NCBI RefSeq assembly: GCF_003797125.1
Contig: NZ_RKKE01000006.1
Span: 62,001 to 126,000 of the forward strand
Direction of reading: 5' to 3'
Length of the DNA stretch: 64,000 bases
From: Shewanella frigidimarina
GTDB taxonomy: Bacteria > Pseudomonadota > Gammaproteobacteria > Enterobacterales > Shewanellaceae
The stretch's first letter is position 1, and each line of letters opens with the position of its first letter. Shown here piece by piece: positions 1 to 8,544 of this stretch. Below the pieces are notes generated by a model, which was given only the letters and a program-made list of their open reading frames with translations, ran no database searches and was not told where the DNA came from. The position numbers and the translations under genes were made by a program.

Positions 1-498
1 AGACCCAAAAATACAATGCTATTTTGCATGGGAGCTCTGGGTGATGGTCAATATGGTGTTATTCCTGGAGAAAAAGATAATCAAATTATATTTGATGAAA
101 AGTTTCTTGAGTTTGGCTCGCATTTATTACTTATAACTAAGCCCACAGAATTCTCAAGTCGAATAAATGCTGCATTGAGCAAAGAAAGTGATGCGTTCGG
201 CTCTAAGATTTTTCATGATGGATATGGAATCGTCAACTACATGTCTCTCAAAGGCTATTCTGGTCCAATAGGCTTATACACAAAAGACACTAAATACTCA
301 TGGCAAATGGAGTTTAGGATCGCTTTTGGTGTTGAGGATCATCGCCTGAATAATAGAGGAGCATTTGAATTTAATATCGGAGATTTATCAGATATAAGCC
401 AAATAATACCTGTTCAAGCACTCATCGATTTGCCAATGACGGTTAAAAGGAGGACTTATATTGAATTCAGTGATGAGCACGAGCAAATCAGCGGCTAA
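1..498 (+). CDS. hypothetical protein, probably 5'-truncated by the window edge
   Basis: The frame is open from the first base. The first ATG is at 16, giving 160 residues, but no ribosome binding site is visible before it, so the gene probably starts outside the window. The product is soluble-looking and mixed in charge, with no signal peptide or membrane segment. I do not recognise a family. It ends just before a hairpin-rich, GC-richer stretch that differs in base composition from its surroundings. It does not appear functionally linked to the regulator genes that follow on the other strand. Confidence 0.5.
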   Translation, partial: RPKNTMLFCMGALGDGQYGVIPGEKDNQIIFDEKFLEFGSHLLLITKPTEFSSRINAALSKESDAFGSKIFHDGYGIVNYMSLKGYSGPIGLYTKDTKYSWQMEFRIAFGVEDHRLNNRGAFEFNIGDLSDISQIIPVQALIDLPMTVKRRTYIEFSDEHEQISG

Positions 499-584
499 CA
501 AGCTTTTGTCCAAAAATGAGTTAGTGCCTGTAACCTATAAATGGATAAATTCAACTCTGAACTTGAGGCCGTTGAAGAAAATGA

Positions 585-860
585 CGTGAGCTGGCCATGG
601 ACGGCCAGCTAGCTTTCGAGGGGAAGGGACGCCCCATCGGAAGCGTTAGCATTTTCGAGTAAGGCCGAGGCCTATTACAAACGAGATTCAAAGCTGGATA
701 AATCCCCATGGCGACTTTTCGCAGCTCTTATTTTGTAAATAGCGAAAATGTTGCGGGGCGGCTGGGAGTTCCAAGAGGGAACAGCCGTTGGTTTCCTCTT
801 GGTCTGGTGTGGGCGAAGCGCCACGACGTTAGTGGCCGCAGGCCATGAAGCAATATCTAA
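585..860. repeat. GC-rich cluster of inverted repeats, no convincing gene
   Basis: This stretch is GC-richer than its surroundings and packed with inverted repeats. AGCTGGCC at 589-596 pairs perfectly with GGCCAGCT at 603-610 across a 6-nt loop. CCAAGAGG at 771-778 pairs with CCTCTTGG at 795-802, and nested GTTCC/GGAAC arms lie around 768-781. Short open frames on both strands have no start signals. It may be an interspersed repeat or the end of an old mobile element; one copy in the window cannot settle that. Confidence 0.4.
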
Positions 861-888
861 AAACACCCTTTGTCCAAAGTAGGACAAA
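857..888 (-). terminator. probable terminator of the regB-regA operon
   Basis: Read on the minus strand, a 7-bp stem (TTTGTCC, 6-nt loop, GGACAAA; arms 882-888 and 869-875) is followed after a short GGGTG by a run of five T. It lies just downstream of the RegA-like stop codon. Confidence 0.5.
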
Positions 889-905
889 CACCCAACTCCC
901 CTATT

Positions 906-1445
906 CTACCGATTATCTGCCGTTGGCTTTTTCAGCAATTTGCGCTGCAAGGTTCTGCGGTGCATGCCCAGTTGGCGGGCAGTTTCTGATACGTTACCAT
1001 TGTTGGTGGCGAGGACTTGTTGAATGTGTTCCCATTCGACCCGTTTGGGGTTAAGTGGTAGTTCTTCAATATCACCATAAGTCATTGTAGTGTCTGGTGT
1101 GACTAATAATGCATTTAATAAGGTTTGGGTGTCGACGGGTTTGGCGAGGTAATTGTCTGCGCCGAGACGGATGGCTTCTACCGCAGTCGCGATGCTGGCA
1201 AAGCCAGTGAGCAATACCATGTGGACGTTGGGTAATAATTGTCTTAACGGTTTAATTAACGACAAACCATTATGTTCAGCCAGTTTCATGTCTAACACGA
1301 TATGCGTTGGCACAAATTGCCTGGCCATTAATAAACCGTCACTGGCGTGATGGCAGGTTTTACACTCAAAGCCATGTTTGCCAAGGCGGCGAGCTAAAAT
1401 GGTCGCTAGGGCTAAATCGTCTTCTATAATCAATAGCTTGTTCAT
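906..1445 (-). CDS. regA: RegA/PrrA/ActR-type response regulator
   Basis: A 179-residue two-domain regulator. The receiver domain (about 1-118) has the acidic pair E8-D9-D10, phosphoacceptor D52, T80 and K102. A proline-containing linker (about 126-134) leads to a short Fis-type helix-turn-helix (about 136-172, ending GMHRRTLQRKL). This length and layout are typical of the RegA/PrrA/ActR family, which controls redox-dependent genes. The cognate kinase gene lies 74 bp upstream on the same strand, so the two form an operon. Family assignment rests on the short Fis-like output domain together with the partner kinase. Which genes it controls here is not known. Confidence 0.88.
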   Translation of the reverse strand: MNKLLIIEDDLALATILARRLGKHGFECKTCHHASDGLLMARQFVPTHIVLDMKLAEHNGLSLIKPLRQLLPNVHMVLLTGFASIATAVEAIRLGADNYLAKPVDTQTLLNALLVTPDTTMTYGDIEELPLNPKRVEWEHIQQVLATNNGNVSETARQLGMHRRTLQRKLLKKPTADNR

Positions 1446-1519
1446 GATGTTCTCAATTCAGCTTGTATTTATTTCAACGTCTGTTTACTTCGACACGCTT
1501 CTATTCGTTTAAAATAGCT

Positions 1520-2842
1520 TCAACTCGTTTTTTGTACGCTTAACGGCAACGTCACGATGGCTTCGGTGCCGCATTCTGGGTGAGGTTTAAGGTATAACTT
1601 ACCGCCTAAACGCTCAAAGCTGGTGTGACTTAATAATACCGCGATGCCCATCCCTTTGGGACTTTTTACCATGTTACTGCCTAAAGTTTGTAATAAATGA
1701 GTCGCAATGCCGACACCGTAATCACGTATAGTCATACTCAGCTGATTGGGTTGTGACAAACCAATATTGATATCTACGCGGGTCTGGTGTTGATTATCTT
1801 CACTGGCTTGAATACCATTTTGAATTAACGCCATTAATGCAGGCAACAAGCTCATGTCGGTCATGACTATACGTGACTCAACTTGTGGTGCTATGGCGAT
1901 ATTCAGTTGCGCTTCTGGCATCAACAAACTTATCTGTTCGGTTAAGGTTGCCACTAATTTGTCGACACGCTGCTCTGTCAATTTGTGCTCTCGTATCGAC
2001 TCTGTCGCTAAACGTAAGTCTGCTAAGGTGACCTCGCAGCGATTCAACGCTTGCTGCATTTCGCTGATCAATTCCAGTTGTTCTGCATCATGATGGGTAT
2101 CGACTAACTCATCGGTGAGTAAACGCAATGTGGCTAACGGCGTTGCCAGTTGGTGGGCCATTTGCGCTGATGCGGTGCCTAAGGCCAATATTTTTTCCTG
2201 GCGTAACTGCGCTTCTCGTAAATAACGTAGCTCGGCATTTTTTTGCCTAATGCGTTTAGCAATAAAGCCTACGGTAACGGTTAACACCAATGCGGAAATC
2301 ACAAAATTAAACCACATGCCTAAATAGTGCGAGCCCATGTCCATACTGTGGCTTGCAGGCATAACATGATTTGCAGCCATTGGCATTTGGCTCATGTCAT
2401 GGTCCATTATCGAGCCACTATTTTGTTCGGTGATATCAACAATCATCAAAGTATAAAATATCGTCGATACGATGGTTAAGCACCACGGTGCCCATCTGGG
2501 TAAGGTAATCGCTGAAATCGCAATCGGTAATAACAGCAATGAAACAAAGGCATTGGTTGCTCCACCGGTAAAATATAACCAGGTGGCCCAAAACAAGGTG
2601 TCTAACAATAAGGTTAAAAACAACAAACCATTGTTGTTCATGCTGAGTCGATGAAATCGGTAGCTAAAGCCGACATAACAAGCTTCAAATATGAGCACGT
2701 AAGACAAGGTTACTGGAGGCGTGGTTAAGCCAAATAAGTCGGTAGCAAACAGAATAAGGCCGATTTTAAGGCCCCAATTGACTAATCGCAGTAACGCTAA
2801 TTGTTGCTGACTTGCATTAAAAGGCAGACTCGCATTTGTCAT
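1520..2842 (-). CDS. regB: RegB/PrrB-type redox sensor histidine kinase
   Basis: A 440-residue membrane histidine kinase. About six hydrophobic segments fill residues 20-195. Residues 93-99 read GGATNAF, matching the quinone-binding GGxxNPF-type motif known in RegB. The H-box has H230. C269 sits where RegB carries its redox-active cysteine. N342 and the DYGVGI motif (374-379) form the ATPase site. Unusually, the loop before the last membrane segment (about 146-172) is very rich in Met and His, which could bind copper or another soft metal. The gene precedes the RegA-like gene. Sensing of the quinone pool or electron flow is inferred from the family; the Met/His loop has no assigned role. Confidence 0.87.
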   Translation of the reverse strand: MTNASLPFNASQQQLALLRLVNWGLKIGLILFATDLFGLTTPPVTLSYVLIFEACYVGFSYRFHRLSMNNNGLLFLTLLLDTLFWATWLYFTGGATNAFVSLLLLPIAISAITLPRWAPWCLTIVSTIFYTLMIVDITEQNSGSIMDHDMSQMPMAANHVMPASHSMDMGSHYLGMWFNFVISALVLTVTVGFIAKRIRQKNAELRYLREAQLRQEKILALGTASAQMAHQLATPLATLRLLTDELVDTHHDAEQLELISEMQQALNRCEVTLADLRLATESIREHKLTEQRVDKLVATLTEQISLLMPEAQLNIAIAPQVESRIVMTDMSLLPALMALIQNGIQASEDNQHQTRVDINIGLSQPNQLSMTIRDYGVGIATHLLQTLGSNMVKSPKGMGIAVLLSHTSFERLGGKLYLKPHPECGTEAIVTLPLSVQKTS

Positions 2843-3232
2843 ACTATTATTTATCCTAATTTTTATGATGTATTAAGCTAAAGAACCCGCTTTCAAATGT
2901 TAGAGCCTTACAACACGGCAATTGTGGAGCATTTTATCAAAAATTTACCCTTGCAGTGCCAATATTAACGATATTAATTCAGCGAAGCAGACTCACTTTT
3001 TTAGTCAATAATAAAATTAACAACTAACAAAAACGCCTCGCCTAGCGTTAAATATGTAGATACAATGCATATCGATTCAAATAACAAAATCAACCAACTG
3101 CATTATAACCCCTCTTACAGGGTTATTAACGCATTTGGACGTTGGCGGTGTTTGCATTCATAGGTCATTTTTTCGAAATGTAACCTTTTTAAATATCTAA
3201 TAATAAAACGATAAAACCAAGGAAGTTGTTCA
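2843..3232. other. divergent intergenic region between regB and a symporter gene
   Basis: This 390-bp gap separates divergent genes and should hold both promoters. A 7-bp hairpin (ATAACCC 3105-3111 with GGGTTAT 3120-3126) lies about 107 bp before the symporter start. A ribosome binding site AAGGAAG precedes ATG 3233. I see no riboswitch-like structure and no extra gene. Confidence 0.4.
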
Positions 3233-4639
3233 ATGATTAACGACATTATATCGCTCGCCAACAATGTGCTATGGGGCGAGTACCAAGTACTCATTTATAT
3301 ATTGGTATTTGCCGGTATATGGTTTTCATTGAAATTAAGATTTATTCAACTTCGCCATTTTGGTTACATGTTTAAAGTGATGAAAGGCAGCACACAAGGT
3401 GACAAATCTGGCATTAGCTCGTATCAAGCATTATGTACTGGCCTGTCTGCCCGTGTGGGAACCGGTAATTTAGCCGGTGTCGCTATGGCGATTTCGTTGG
3501 GTGGCAGCGGCGCAGTATTTTGGATGTGGGTTATCGCGCTACTGGGTATGGCAACCGGATTTGCCGAAAGTATTTTAGGTCAGTTGTATAAAGTGCGCGA
3601 CGACCATAAAGAATACCGCGGTGGACCCGCTTATTATATCCGCGCTGGGCTGAATAAACCTTGGTTAGCGGTATTATTCGCGCTGTGTTTATTCCTGGGT
3701 TACGGCATTAGTTTCAGTGCCATGCAAGCCAACACGATTACTGACGCACTCAACCACACTTTCGAGTTATCGCCGGTATATTCCGGTGCGGTTATTACCT
3801 TTATTGCTGGCATCATCGTTATGGGAGGTCTTCGCAGTATTGCGCGTTTTGCTGAGTTCGTGGTGCCGTTTATGGGATTGGCATTTATTTTATCCGCAGT
3901 GGTGGTCACCATTATTAATATCCAGCAAGTACCTGGAGTATTGATGGATATTATTAACTCTGCTTTTGGGTTAAATGAAGCGGCGGCTGGCGCACTGGGT
4001 GCTGCGATTAAAAATGGGATTCAACGCGGTTTGTATTCTAACGAAGCCGGCGCCGGTAGTGTGCCGCATGCCGCAGCTGGCGCAACACCGGTTCCTAATC
4101 ACCCGGTTGCGCAAGGTTACGTACAAATGCTTGGGGTGTTTATCGACACTATGGTGTTGTGTAGCTGCACCGCGATTGTGATTTTATTGGCTCAAGGCAG
4201 TATTGGCTCTGAAATGGAAGGTATTCGGATCACTCAAAACGCCATGACTTACCATATGGGAATAAGCGGCGATATGTTTGTTGCCATCATTATTACTCTA
4301 TTCTCTTTTACTTCTGTGGTGGCCAACTACGCCTATGCCGAAAGTAACTTACATTTATTTAAGCTCGACAATATCTATGGCCGCACCATTTATACACTCT
4401 TGTATTTAAGCATGGTGTATTGGGGAGCGAATGCCTCATTAAAAGAAGTGTGGAACATGGCCGACATGGCGCTAGGATTAATGACGGTAGTGAACATCAG
4501 CGCCATAATGCTGTTAACCCCGACCATCGTAAATTTAACTCGCGATTATCAAGTTAAACTTAAAACCACTAACAAGCCTGAATTCAAACTGGCCGATGTA
4601 GAAATACAAGGTAAAACAGAAGACGGTGTGTGGTCTTAG
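3233..4639 (+). CDS. sodium:alanine (AGCS) family symporter
   Basis: A 468-residue, highly hydrophobic protein with about 10-11 membrane segments. Family hallmarks include an N-terminal region with SARVGTGNLAGVA (about 72-84), a GGPAYYI segment (about 129) and a GLYSNEAGAGS-like stretch (about 267-277). These match AGCS-type Na+-coupled carriers of alanine or glycine in the inner membrane. The length is normal. The start is supported by AAGGAAG about 7 nt upstream. It is transcribed divergently from the RegB-like kinase and followed by a hairpin, so it is likely a single-gene unit. The exact amino acid carried cannot be read from the sequence. Confidence 0.9.
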   Translation: MINDIISLANNVLWGEYQVLIYILVFAGIWFSLKLRFIQLRHFGYMFKVMKGSTQGDKSGISSYQALCTGLSARVGTGNLAGVAMAISLGGSGAVFWMWVIALLGMATGFAESILGQLYKVRDDHKEYRGGPAYYIRAGLNKPWLAVLFALCLFLGYGISFSAMQANTITDALNHTFELSPVYSGAVITFIAGIIVMGGLRSIARFAEFVVPFMGLAFILSAVVVTIINIQQVPGVLMDIINSAFGLNEAAAGALGAAIKNGIQRGLYSNEAGAGSVPHAAAGATPVPNHPVAQGYVQMLGVFIDTMVLCSCTAIVILLAQGSIGSEMEGIRITQNAMTYHMGISGDMFVAIIITLFSFTSVVANYAYAESNLHLFKLDNIYGRTIYTLLYLSMVYWGANASLKEVWNMADMALGLMTVVNISAIMLLTPTIVNLTRDYQVKLKTTNKPEFKLADVEIQGKTEDGVWS

Positions 4640-4702
4640 CCTGTAATCAACGTATTTATACAATAGAGTTAACTTGAGTGTAATTTAGTGGTTAGTTTTA
4701 AA

Positions 4703-4732
4703 GCGGAATTGAATAAATTAGTTCAATTCCGC
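4703..4732. terminator. hairpin after the symporter gene
   Basis: An 11-bp perfect stem (arms 4703-4713 and 4722-4732, 8-nt loop) lies 63 bp after the symporter stop. The T-run on either side is weak, so it may act as a terminator or as an RNA-stabilising hairpin. The remaining sequence to 5028 holds no gene that I can support. Confidence 0.5.
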
Positions 4733-5028
4733 CCCTATATTTACAATAGCGCCATTACGACCACACTAATACAACAGAACTATGACAACAGCTCTAGTAA
4801 AAAATAAGCCTGCTTACCGTTACGTTATCTCCTACTCTATTAACTTTTCAATTAGTCCAGCATTGAAACTGCATTGTTGATTAATCGACATTATTTGCTC
4901 AGTTCATATCACATCCATAATTAACCATAATCAGCAGCAATAGCCGTTATGATTAAAAAATTGCCAAAAGGTACTGGCCTTATCTCATAGGGTTAACGTA
5001 AAATAGAAGGCTAACAAAAGAGGATGTA

Positions 5029-5616
5029 ATGGCTAATATTTCTAAATTTGATCGCGAAGACGTACTTGAAAGAGCAAAGAATCTGTTTTGGCAGAAGGGC
5101 TTTTTAGCCACATCCACGCGAGAAATTCAAACGGCTATGGACATGCGACCAGGCAGTATTTATGCCGCTTTTGGTAGTAAAGCTGATTTATATCAATCAA
5201 CACTAATTCGTTATGCCCAAGCTGGCGAACAGAATTTAAATAACATGTTAGAACAGCACGATCGTGCGTGGGTTGGATTAACTCATTATCTACGTGGACT
5301 GATTAAACCATGCTGTGAAGGTTCACCTAGCGAATTGTGCATGTTGGTAAGAACGTTATCTGAATTAGATGAATCTCATCTTGATACATTAAACGTTGCC
5401 CGTGAGCTGCTTAGCAAATTTGAACAACGATTTGCCAGTATTATTGACCAAGCTAAACTTGAAGGCGACTTACCTGCCCATTTAGACAGTCAACTTACGG
5501 CTAAAAAAATTCAAATCAATATTATTGGTTTACGCTCTTATTTAAAAGCTACCGATGACGTTGATATGGTGAGACAACAGCAAGAAGAGTTTTTTACGCA
5601 ACTCGCCAGCGTTTAA
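5029..5616 (+). CDS. TetR family transcriptional regulator
   Basis: A 195-residue TetR-type repressor. The N-terminal helix-turn-helix (about 10-55) shows the conserved pattern of a first helix with FWQKGF, then TSTREIQ, then GSIYAAFGSKADLY. The variable C-terminal ligand domain contains a Cys pair at about residue 105 and no recognisable ligand signature. GAGG lies a few bases before ATG 5029. It is flanked by a hairpin upstream and a strong terminator downstream, so it is transcribed alone. Its target is not evident; the nearest plus-strand gene is the symporter and the nearest minus-strand gene is dps. Confidence 0.85.
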   Translation: MANISKFDREDVLERAKNLFWQKGFLATSTREIQTAMDMRPGSIYAAFGSKADLYQSTLIRYAQAGEQNLNNMLEQHDRAWVGLTHYLRGLIKPCCEGSPSELCMLVRTLSELDESHLDTLNVARELLSKFEQRFASIIDQAKLEGDLPAHLDSQLTAKKIQINIIGLRSYLKATDDVDMVRQQQEEFFTQLASV

Positions 5617-5620
5617 CCAC

Positions 5621-5649
5621 AAAAAAGCGCCTTATTAAGGCGCTTTTTT
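5621..5649. terminator. strong bidirectional intrinsic terminator
   Basis: A GCGCCTT/AAGGCGC stem (5627-5633 and 5637-5643) is flanked by an A-run on the left and a T-run on the right. It can terminate the TetR gene and possibly also transcripts arriving from dps on the other strand. Confidence 0.88.
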
Positions 5650-5791
5650 AATTCACGTTTTAACTCACGTATTAGTTGATGCCTTGATTATCTTGCTCGC
5701 TAACATCTTCATGAGTACTGCGTTGCGTCTCAATTCAGATAATAATATTAGCCAACATTAATTGCGCAAATAAATATCTGTACGTTACAGG

Positions 5792-6262
5792 TTACTTGCG
5801 AGTTGCTCTTAACATCCACGCTGTTTTTTCGTGTATTCGCATGCGATCAGACACTAAAGCAGCAGTTGACTCATCGTCAGCAGCTTGGGCTAACTTAAGC
5901 ACTTGTCGCGATGTTTTAACCACTTGTTCATGGCCTTGGGTCAGTAAGTCAACCATATCAGCAGAACTCGGCACACCTTCAACTTCTTTAATTGAACTCA
6001 GGCGAGCAAACTCTTTATATGTTCCCGGTGCTGCCACATCCAAGGTACGAATACGCTCGGCAATATCATCAACCGCTACCGCAAGCTCAGTGTAATGTTC
6101 TTCAAACATTAAGTGTAATTCGCGAAAATGTACCCCTGTGACATTCCAATGGAAATTATGGGTTTGCAAATAAAGTGTATAAGAGTCGGCCAATAAGCTT
6201 TTTAAACCTTCGGCTATTTTTAGTCGGTCATCTTTTTTTATACCAATATCGATGTCAGTCAT
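5792..6262 (-). CDS. dps: Dps family ferritin-like DNA-protection protein
   Basis: A 156-residue Dps protein that stores iron and protects DNA in starvation and oxidative stress. The ferroxidase-site residues are visible in THNFHWNVTG (about 34-43) and the following FEEHYTELAVAVDDIAER helix. The length matches the 12-mer Dps family. I chose the ATG at 6260-6262. GAGGAA lies just upstream of it, and the alternative ATG at 6272-6274 overlaps that ribosome binding site and would add four residues. It is monocistronic, and the long AT-rich leader upstream (to 6702) should hold its promoter. Confidence 0.9.
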   Translation of the reverse strand: MTDIDIGIKKDDRLKIAEGLKSLLADSYTLYLQTHNFHWNVTGVHFRELHLMFEEHYTELAVAVDDIAERIRTLDVAAPGTYKEFARLSSIKEVEGVPSSADMVDLLTQGHEQVVKTSRQVLKLAQAADDESTAALVSDRMRIHEKTAWMLRATRK

Positions 6263-6702
6263 TTTATTCCTCATAAAGTAGAATTAATTAGTCATAACAT
6301 TACAGCATTTGTATAAATGGTGATTACAAGCCAGCAAGCTAAACAATAAATTACTAACAACTTGCTTACATTGTATCCCAGCGTGTCTTTGTCGTCGTTT
6401 TATGACACCAACGAAAACAGTTCACGCTGTTAAAACAAATATCACACCACTAATAAAACTGAACTCAATTCAAATAATGTTCATTTATAAAACAGATATA
6501 TTAATTGAATGTCTACATGAATTAACGTAATAAACTCGCGTAAACCAAATCATCTCGAATCTATTCATTACGGTTTCGCTAACTCATCGTTAATGTTAGT
6601 GAGTATTTATACTAACATTATCATCTAATGGATCAACCGTTAGCCATTAAACTCTGTTAATACTTTTATCTTAATAAGTACAAGCAAACATTGAAGTGGA
6701 TC
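6263..6702. other. AT-rich intergenic region upstream of dps
   Basis: About 440 bp with no supported gene. It carries the dps promoter region and the 3' end of the DUF2127 transcript. No clear operator or terminator was found. Confidence 0.3.
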
Positions 6703-7161
6703 TCATATTGCTGCACGACGAGGAAACAACACAAAATACATATACATGACCACCACAAGGTTAATCAGCAGCACAATTACACTGAGCACATTAAAATGGC
6801 GAATCATTTCATAAAGCTCAAAAGGTAAATATATTGCGCCGCTAAGCAGTGCAAACCATTGGGTCCAGCGCATGTTATGCCATAAACCATAGGCTTCAAT
6901 AAAGCGCACCGATGTATATACAGCCGCGCCAAACGCCATTAACGTCAGACTAGATTGCGACACTGAACCCACTGCTGAAATAAAAATACCTGGGTAATGA
7001 CTCGCTGGATTTAGGTGCAAATGCCTCACCAACTCAAGCGCTAACGCAGACAGATTTTGGCCCGTGTAGACATGCAAGCCAATGGCAACCAGTAATGCCA
7101 GTAAGCCTTTGCTTGCTTCAAGCACCGCGACAGCACGAACGCCGCCATCAGAATGTTCCAT
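6703..7161 (-). CDS. DUF2127 family small membrane protein
   Basis: A 152-residue protein with about four hydrophobic helices (roughly 15-30, 58-85, 100-118 and 122-148). The N-terminus VRAVAVLEASKGLLALLVAIG is characteristic of the DUF2127 family of unknown function. It probably sits in the inner membrane. It stands alone on the minus strand, downstream of a MITE-like repeat. No enzymatic motif is visible, and I infer no function beyond membrane location. Confidence 0.75.
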   Translation of the reverse strand: MEHSDGGVRAVAVLEASKGLLALLVAIGLHVYTGQNLSALALELVRHLHLNPASHYPGIFISAVGSVSQSSLTLMAFGAAVYTSVRFIEAYGLWHNMRWTQWFALLSGAIYLPFELYEMIRHFNVLSVIVLLINLVVVMYMYFVLFPRRAAI

Positions 7162-7197
7162 TATTATTGCTTTCCTGAAATAAAGATTGGTTTATAT

Positions 7198-7456
7198 AAA
7201 GGCCGGTTGATCTTTCAAGGTTGTTTTTGCAGCGAATTATTGGTCATTACTTAAACAGGAGCTACAAGGAATAGACGTTGAGGTGTAGTCATTCTACATA
7301 AAAAGTCGATAACGCAGTAGAAATGAACAACAAACGCTGCCCGAAGGGTTCGGCTAAAAACGTTTTACTCTTTGTTGAGCGATTCTTTGGTAAGCACCTC
7401 GATTAAAACGTTGTTATCTTGAACAAAATTTAACCGGCAAAGTTCAACAGGCCCTA
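7198..7456 (-). mobile_element. MITE-like repeat, copy 1 (degenerate ends)
   Basis: Non-coding element of about 260 bp. Nearly its whole length matches the reverse complement of 8206-8484, including shared blocks around GAAATGAACAACAAACGCTG and TTTACTCTTTGTTGAGCG. It has no transposase. The right end reads CAGGCCCTAATGT, corresponding to CAGACCCTAATGT in the other copy. Its ends are more decayed than those of copy 2 and it carries internal differences. Confidence 0.7.
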
Positions 7457-7683
7457 ATGTCTTATACTGATTAAGCCTATGATGGCTCATTAATACTAAA
7501 GCACATCAACGTAAGTATTTAGTCATTGCCTAAAACCGCGCAATAAAAGATACATTAGTTTAATAACAACCCTGATTTCTTCGCTTAGCGCTGAAACTAC
7601 ATTTCCATATAGATTATGTATACACCTGTATGTTCAACAAAAAAAGTGTAGAACGACTTCATGTTTAATTTTTAACATTGAGC

Positions 7684-7711
7684 ATTTAACATTTAACATT
7701 TAACATTTAAC
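7684..7711. repeat. ATTTAAC heptamer x4 across the thioesterase stop codon
   Basis: Four perfect tandem copies of ATTTAAC overlap the 3' end of the thioesterase gene. Read on the minus strand, the repeat supplies the last codons and the stop. Copy-number change would alter the C-terminal residues and the stop position, because the unit is not a multiple of three. Confidence 0.85.
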
Positions 7712-8187
7712 ATGGAGTCTGGCATTTTTACTGCTATGACAGTGCCTTTAGCACAAATAACATTGTTTGCAGATACGGTTATTTCTACCACGACTTTTTT
7801 TTCTTTTACTTCGATAAAAGTACCAATTAATTCAAGTTCAGCTCCCATGGGCGTTGGCGCTATATAGCTCACATTCAATGCCGCGGTAACAAAACGTAAT
7901 GGCGGCAATGTTCCCATAGCTCGATTTGCTTGCTGGAAAGCTACCGCCGCGGCGCTTCCTGTGCCATGGCAGTCAATTAATGATGCCAATAAACCTCCAT
8001 AGACAAAACCTGGGATAGCCGTATAGCAAGCTTCAGGCGTATAATGAGCAATGGTTAGCCCCTGTGAATTTTGATTGTCACTTTGCCAATAACTTTTAAG
8101 TTGATGACCGGCAGTATTATTTTTTCCACAGCCATAACAATGGCTAAGCTCATCTGGATAACAGTCTTGAAAAGCAACTTCGCTCAC
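7693..8187 (-). CDS. PaaI-type hot-dog acyl-CoA thioesterase
   Basis: A 164-residue single hot-dog protein. The segment GFVYGGLLASLIDCHGTGSA (about 60-79) is the PaaI/YbgC-like active region, with the conserved Gly-Gly and an acidic residue (D72). An N-terminal CYGCG motif (17-21) resembles THEM4-like members. The start is GTG at 8185-8187 with AAGGAA upstream. It probably hydrolyses acyl-CoA in the cytoplasm. It lies in line with the CoA-ligase/Liv genes but is separated from them by a repeat element, so a role there is only suggestive. Its last codons lie in a heptamer repeat. Confidence 0.75.
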   Translation of the reverse strand: MSEVAFQDCYPDELSHCYGCGKNNTAGHQLKSYWQSDNQNSQGLTIAHYTPEACYTAIPGFVYGGLLASLIDCHGTGSAAAVAFQQANRAMGTLPPLRFVTAALNVSYIAPTPMGAELELIGTFIEVKEKKVVVEITVSANNVICAKGTVIAVKMPDSMLNVKC

Positions 8188-8205
8188 AATATTTTCCTTC
8201 TATGC

Positions 8206-8484
8206 TAGGGTCTGTTGATCTTTGCGGGTTAAATTTTGTTCGAGATAAAAACGTTTTAATCGAGGCGAGTGGATTGCTGCCTAGCAATCTAAGTAAAATT
8301 CGCTCAACAAAGAGTAAATCGTTTTTAGCCGAACCCTTTGGGCAGCGTTTGTTGTTCATTTCTACTGCGTTATCGGCTTCTATTGTAGAATAACTACACT
8401 ACAAAGCCTCTGCCTTGTAGCTCATGTTTAAGTAATGAACAACAACTCGCTGCAAAAACAACCTTGAAAGATTGACAGACCCTA
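8206..8484 (+). mobile_element. MITE-like repeat, copy 2 with intact terminal inverted repeats
   Basis: A 279-bp non-coding element. The left end TAGGGTCTGTTGATCTTT is matched by the right end, which in reverse complement reads TAGGGTCTGTCAATCTTT. This gives terminal inverted repeats of about 18 bp with TA at both outer edges, as expected for insertion into a TA-containing target. No open frame encodes a transposase; the short ORFs inside have no start signals. It is inverted relative to copy 1 at 7198-7456. A mobilising transposase must be elsewhere in the genome. Confidence 0.8.
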
Positions 8485-8544
8485 ATGTAATGCCCTTTGG
8501 AATTACATTATGATTTTTGAATGATTAAAAACTGCGAATAACGG

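Noticed and set aside
490..530. GGCTAACAAGC after the first gene, like the start of an attC site
   Set aside because: The matching 3' core GTTRRRY is not found downstream, so the gene is not supported as an integron cassette.
541..612. Tiny acidic ORF of 23 codons before the hairpin cluster
   Set aside because: No ribosome binding site, and it ends within the inverted repeat; no evidence of coding.
845..1054. Plus-strand ORF opposite the RegA-like gene
   Set aside because: It overlaps the regulator's terminator and coding region in antisense and has no signals of its own.
2843..3232. Possible glycine or other amino-acid riboswitch before the symporter gene
   Set aside because: The conserved riboswitch core sequences are not visible; only one simple 7-bp hairpin is present.
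8150..8393. Short ORFs on both strands near the thioesterase start
   Set aside because: They lie in the MITE-like repeat and have no start signals; the homology to copy 1 is at the DNA level without a preserved frame.
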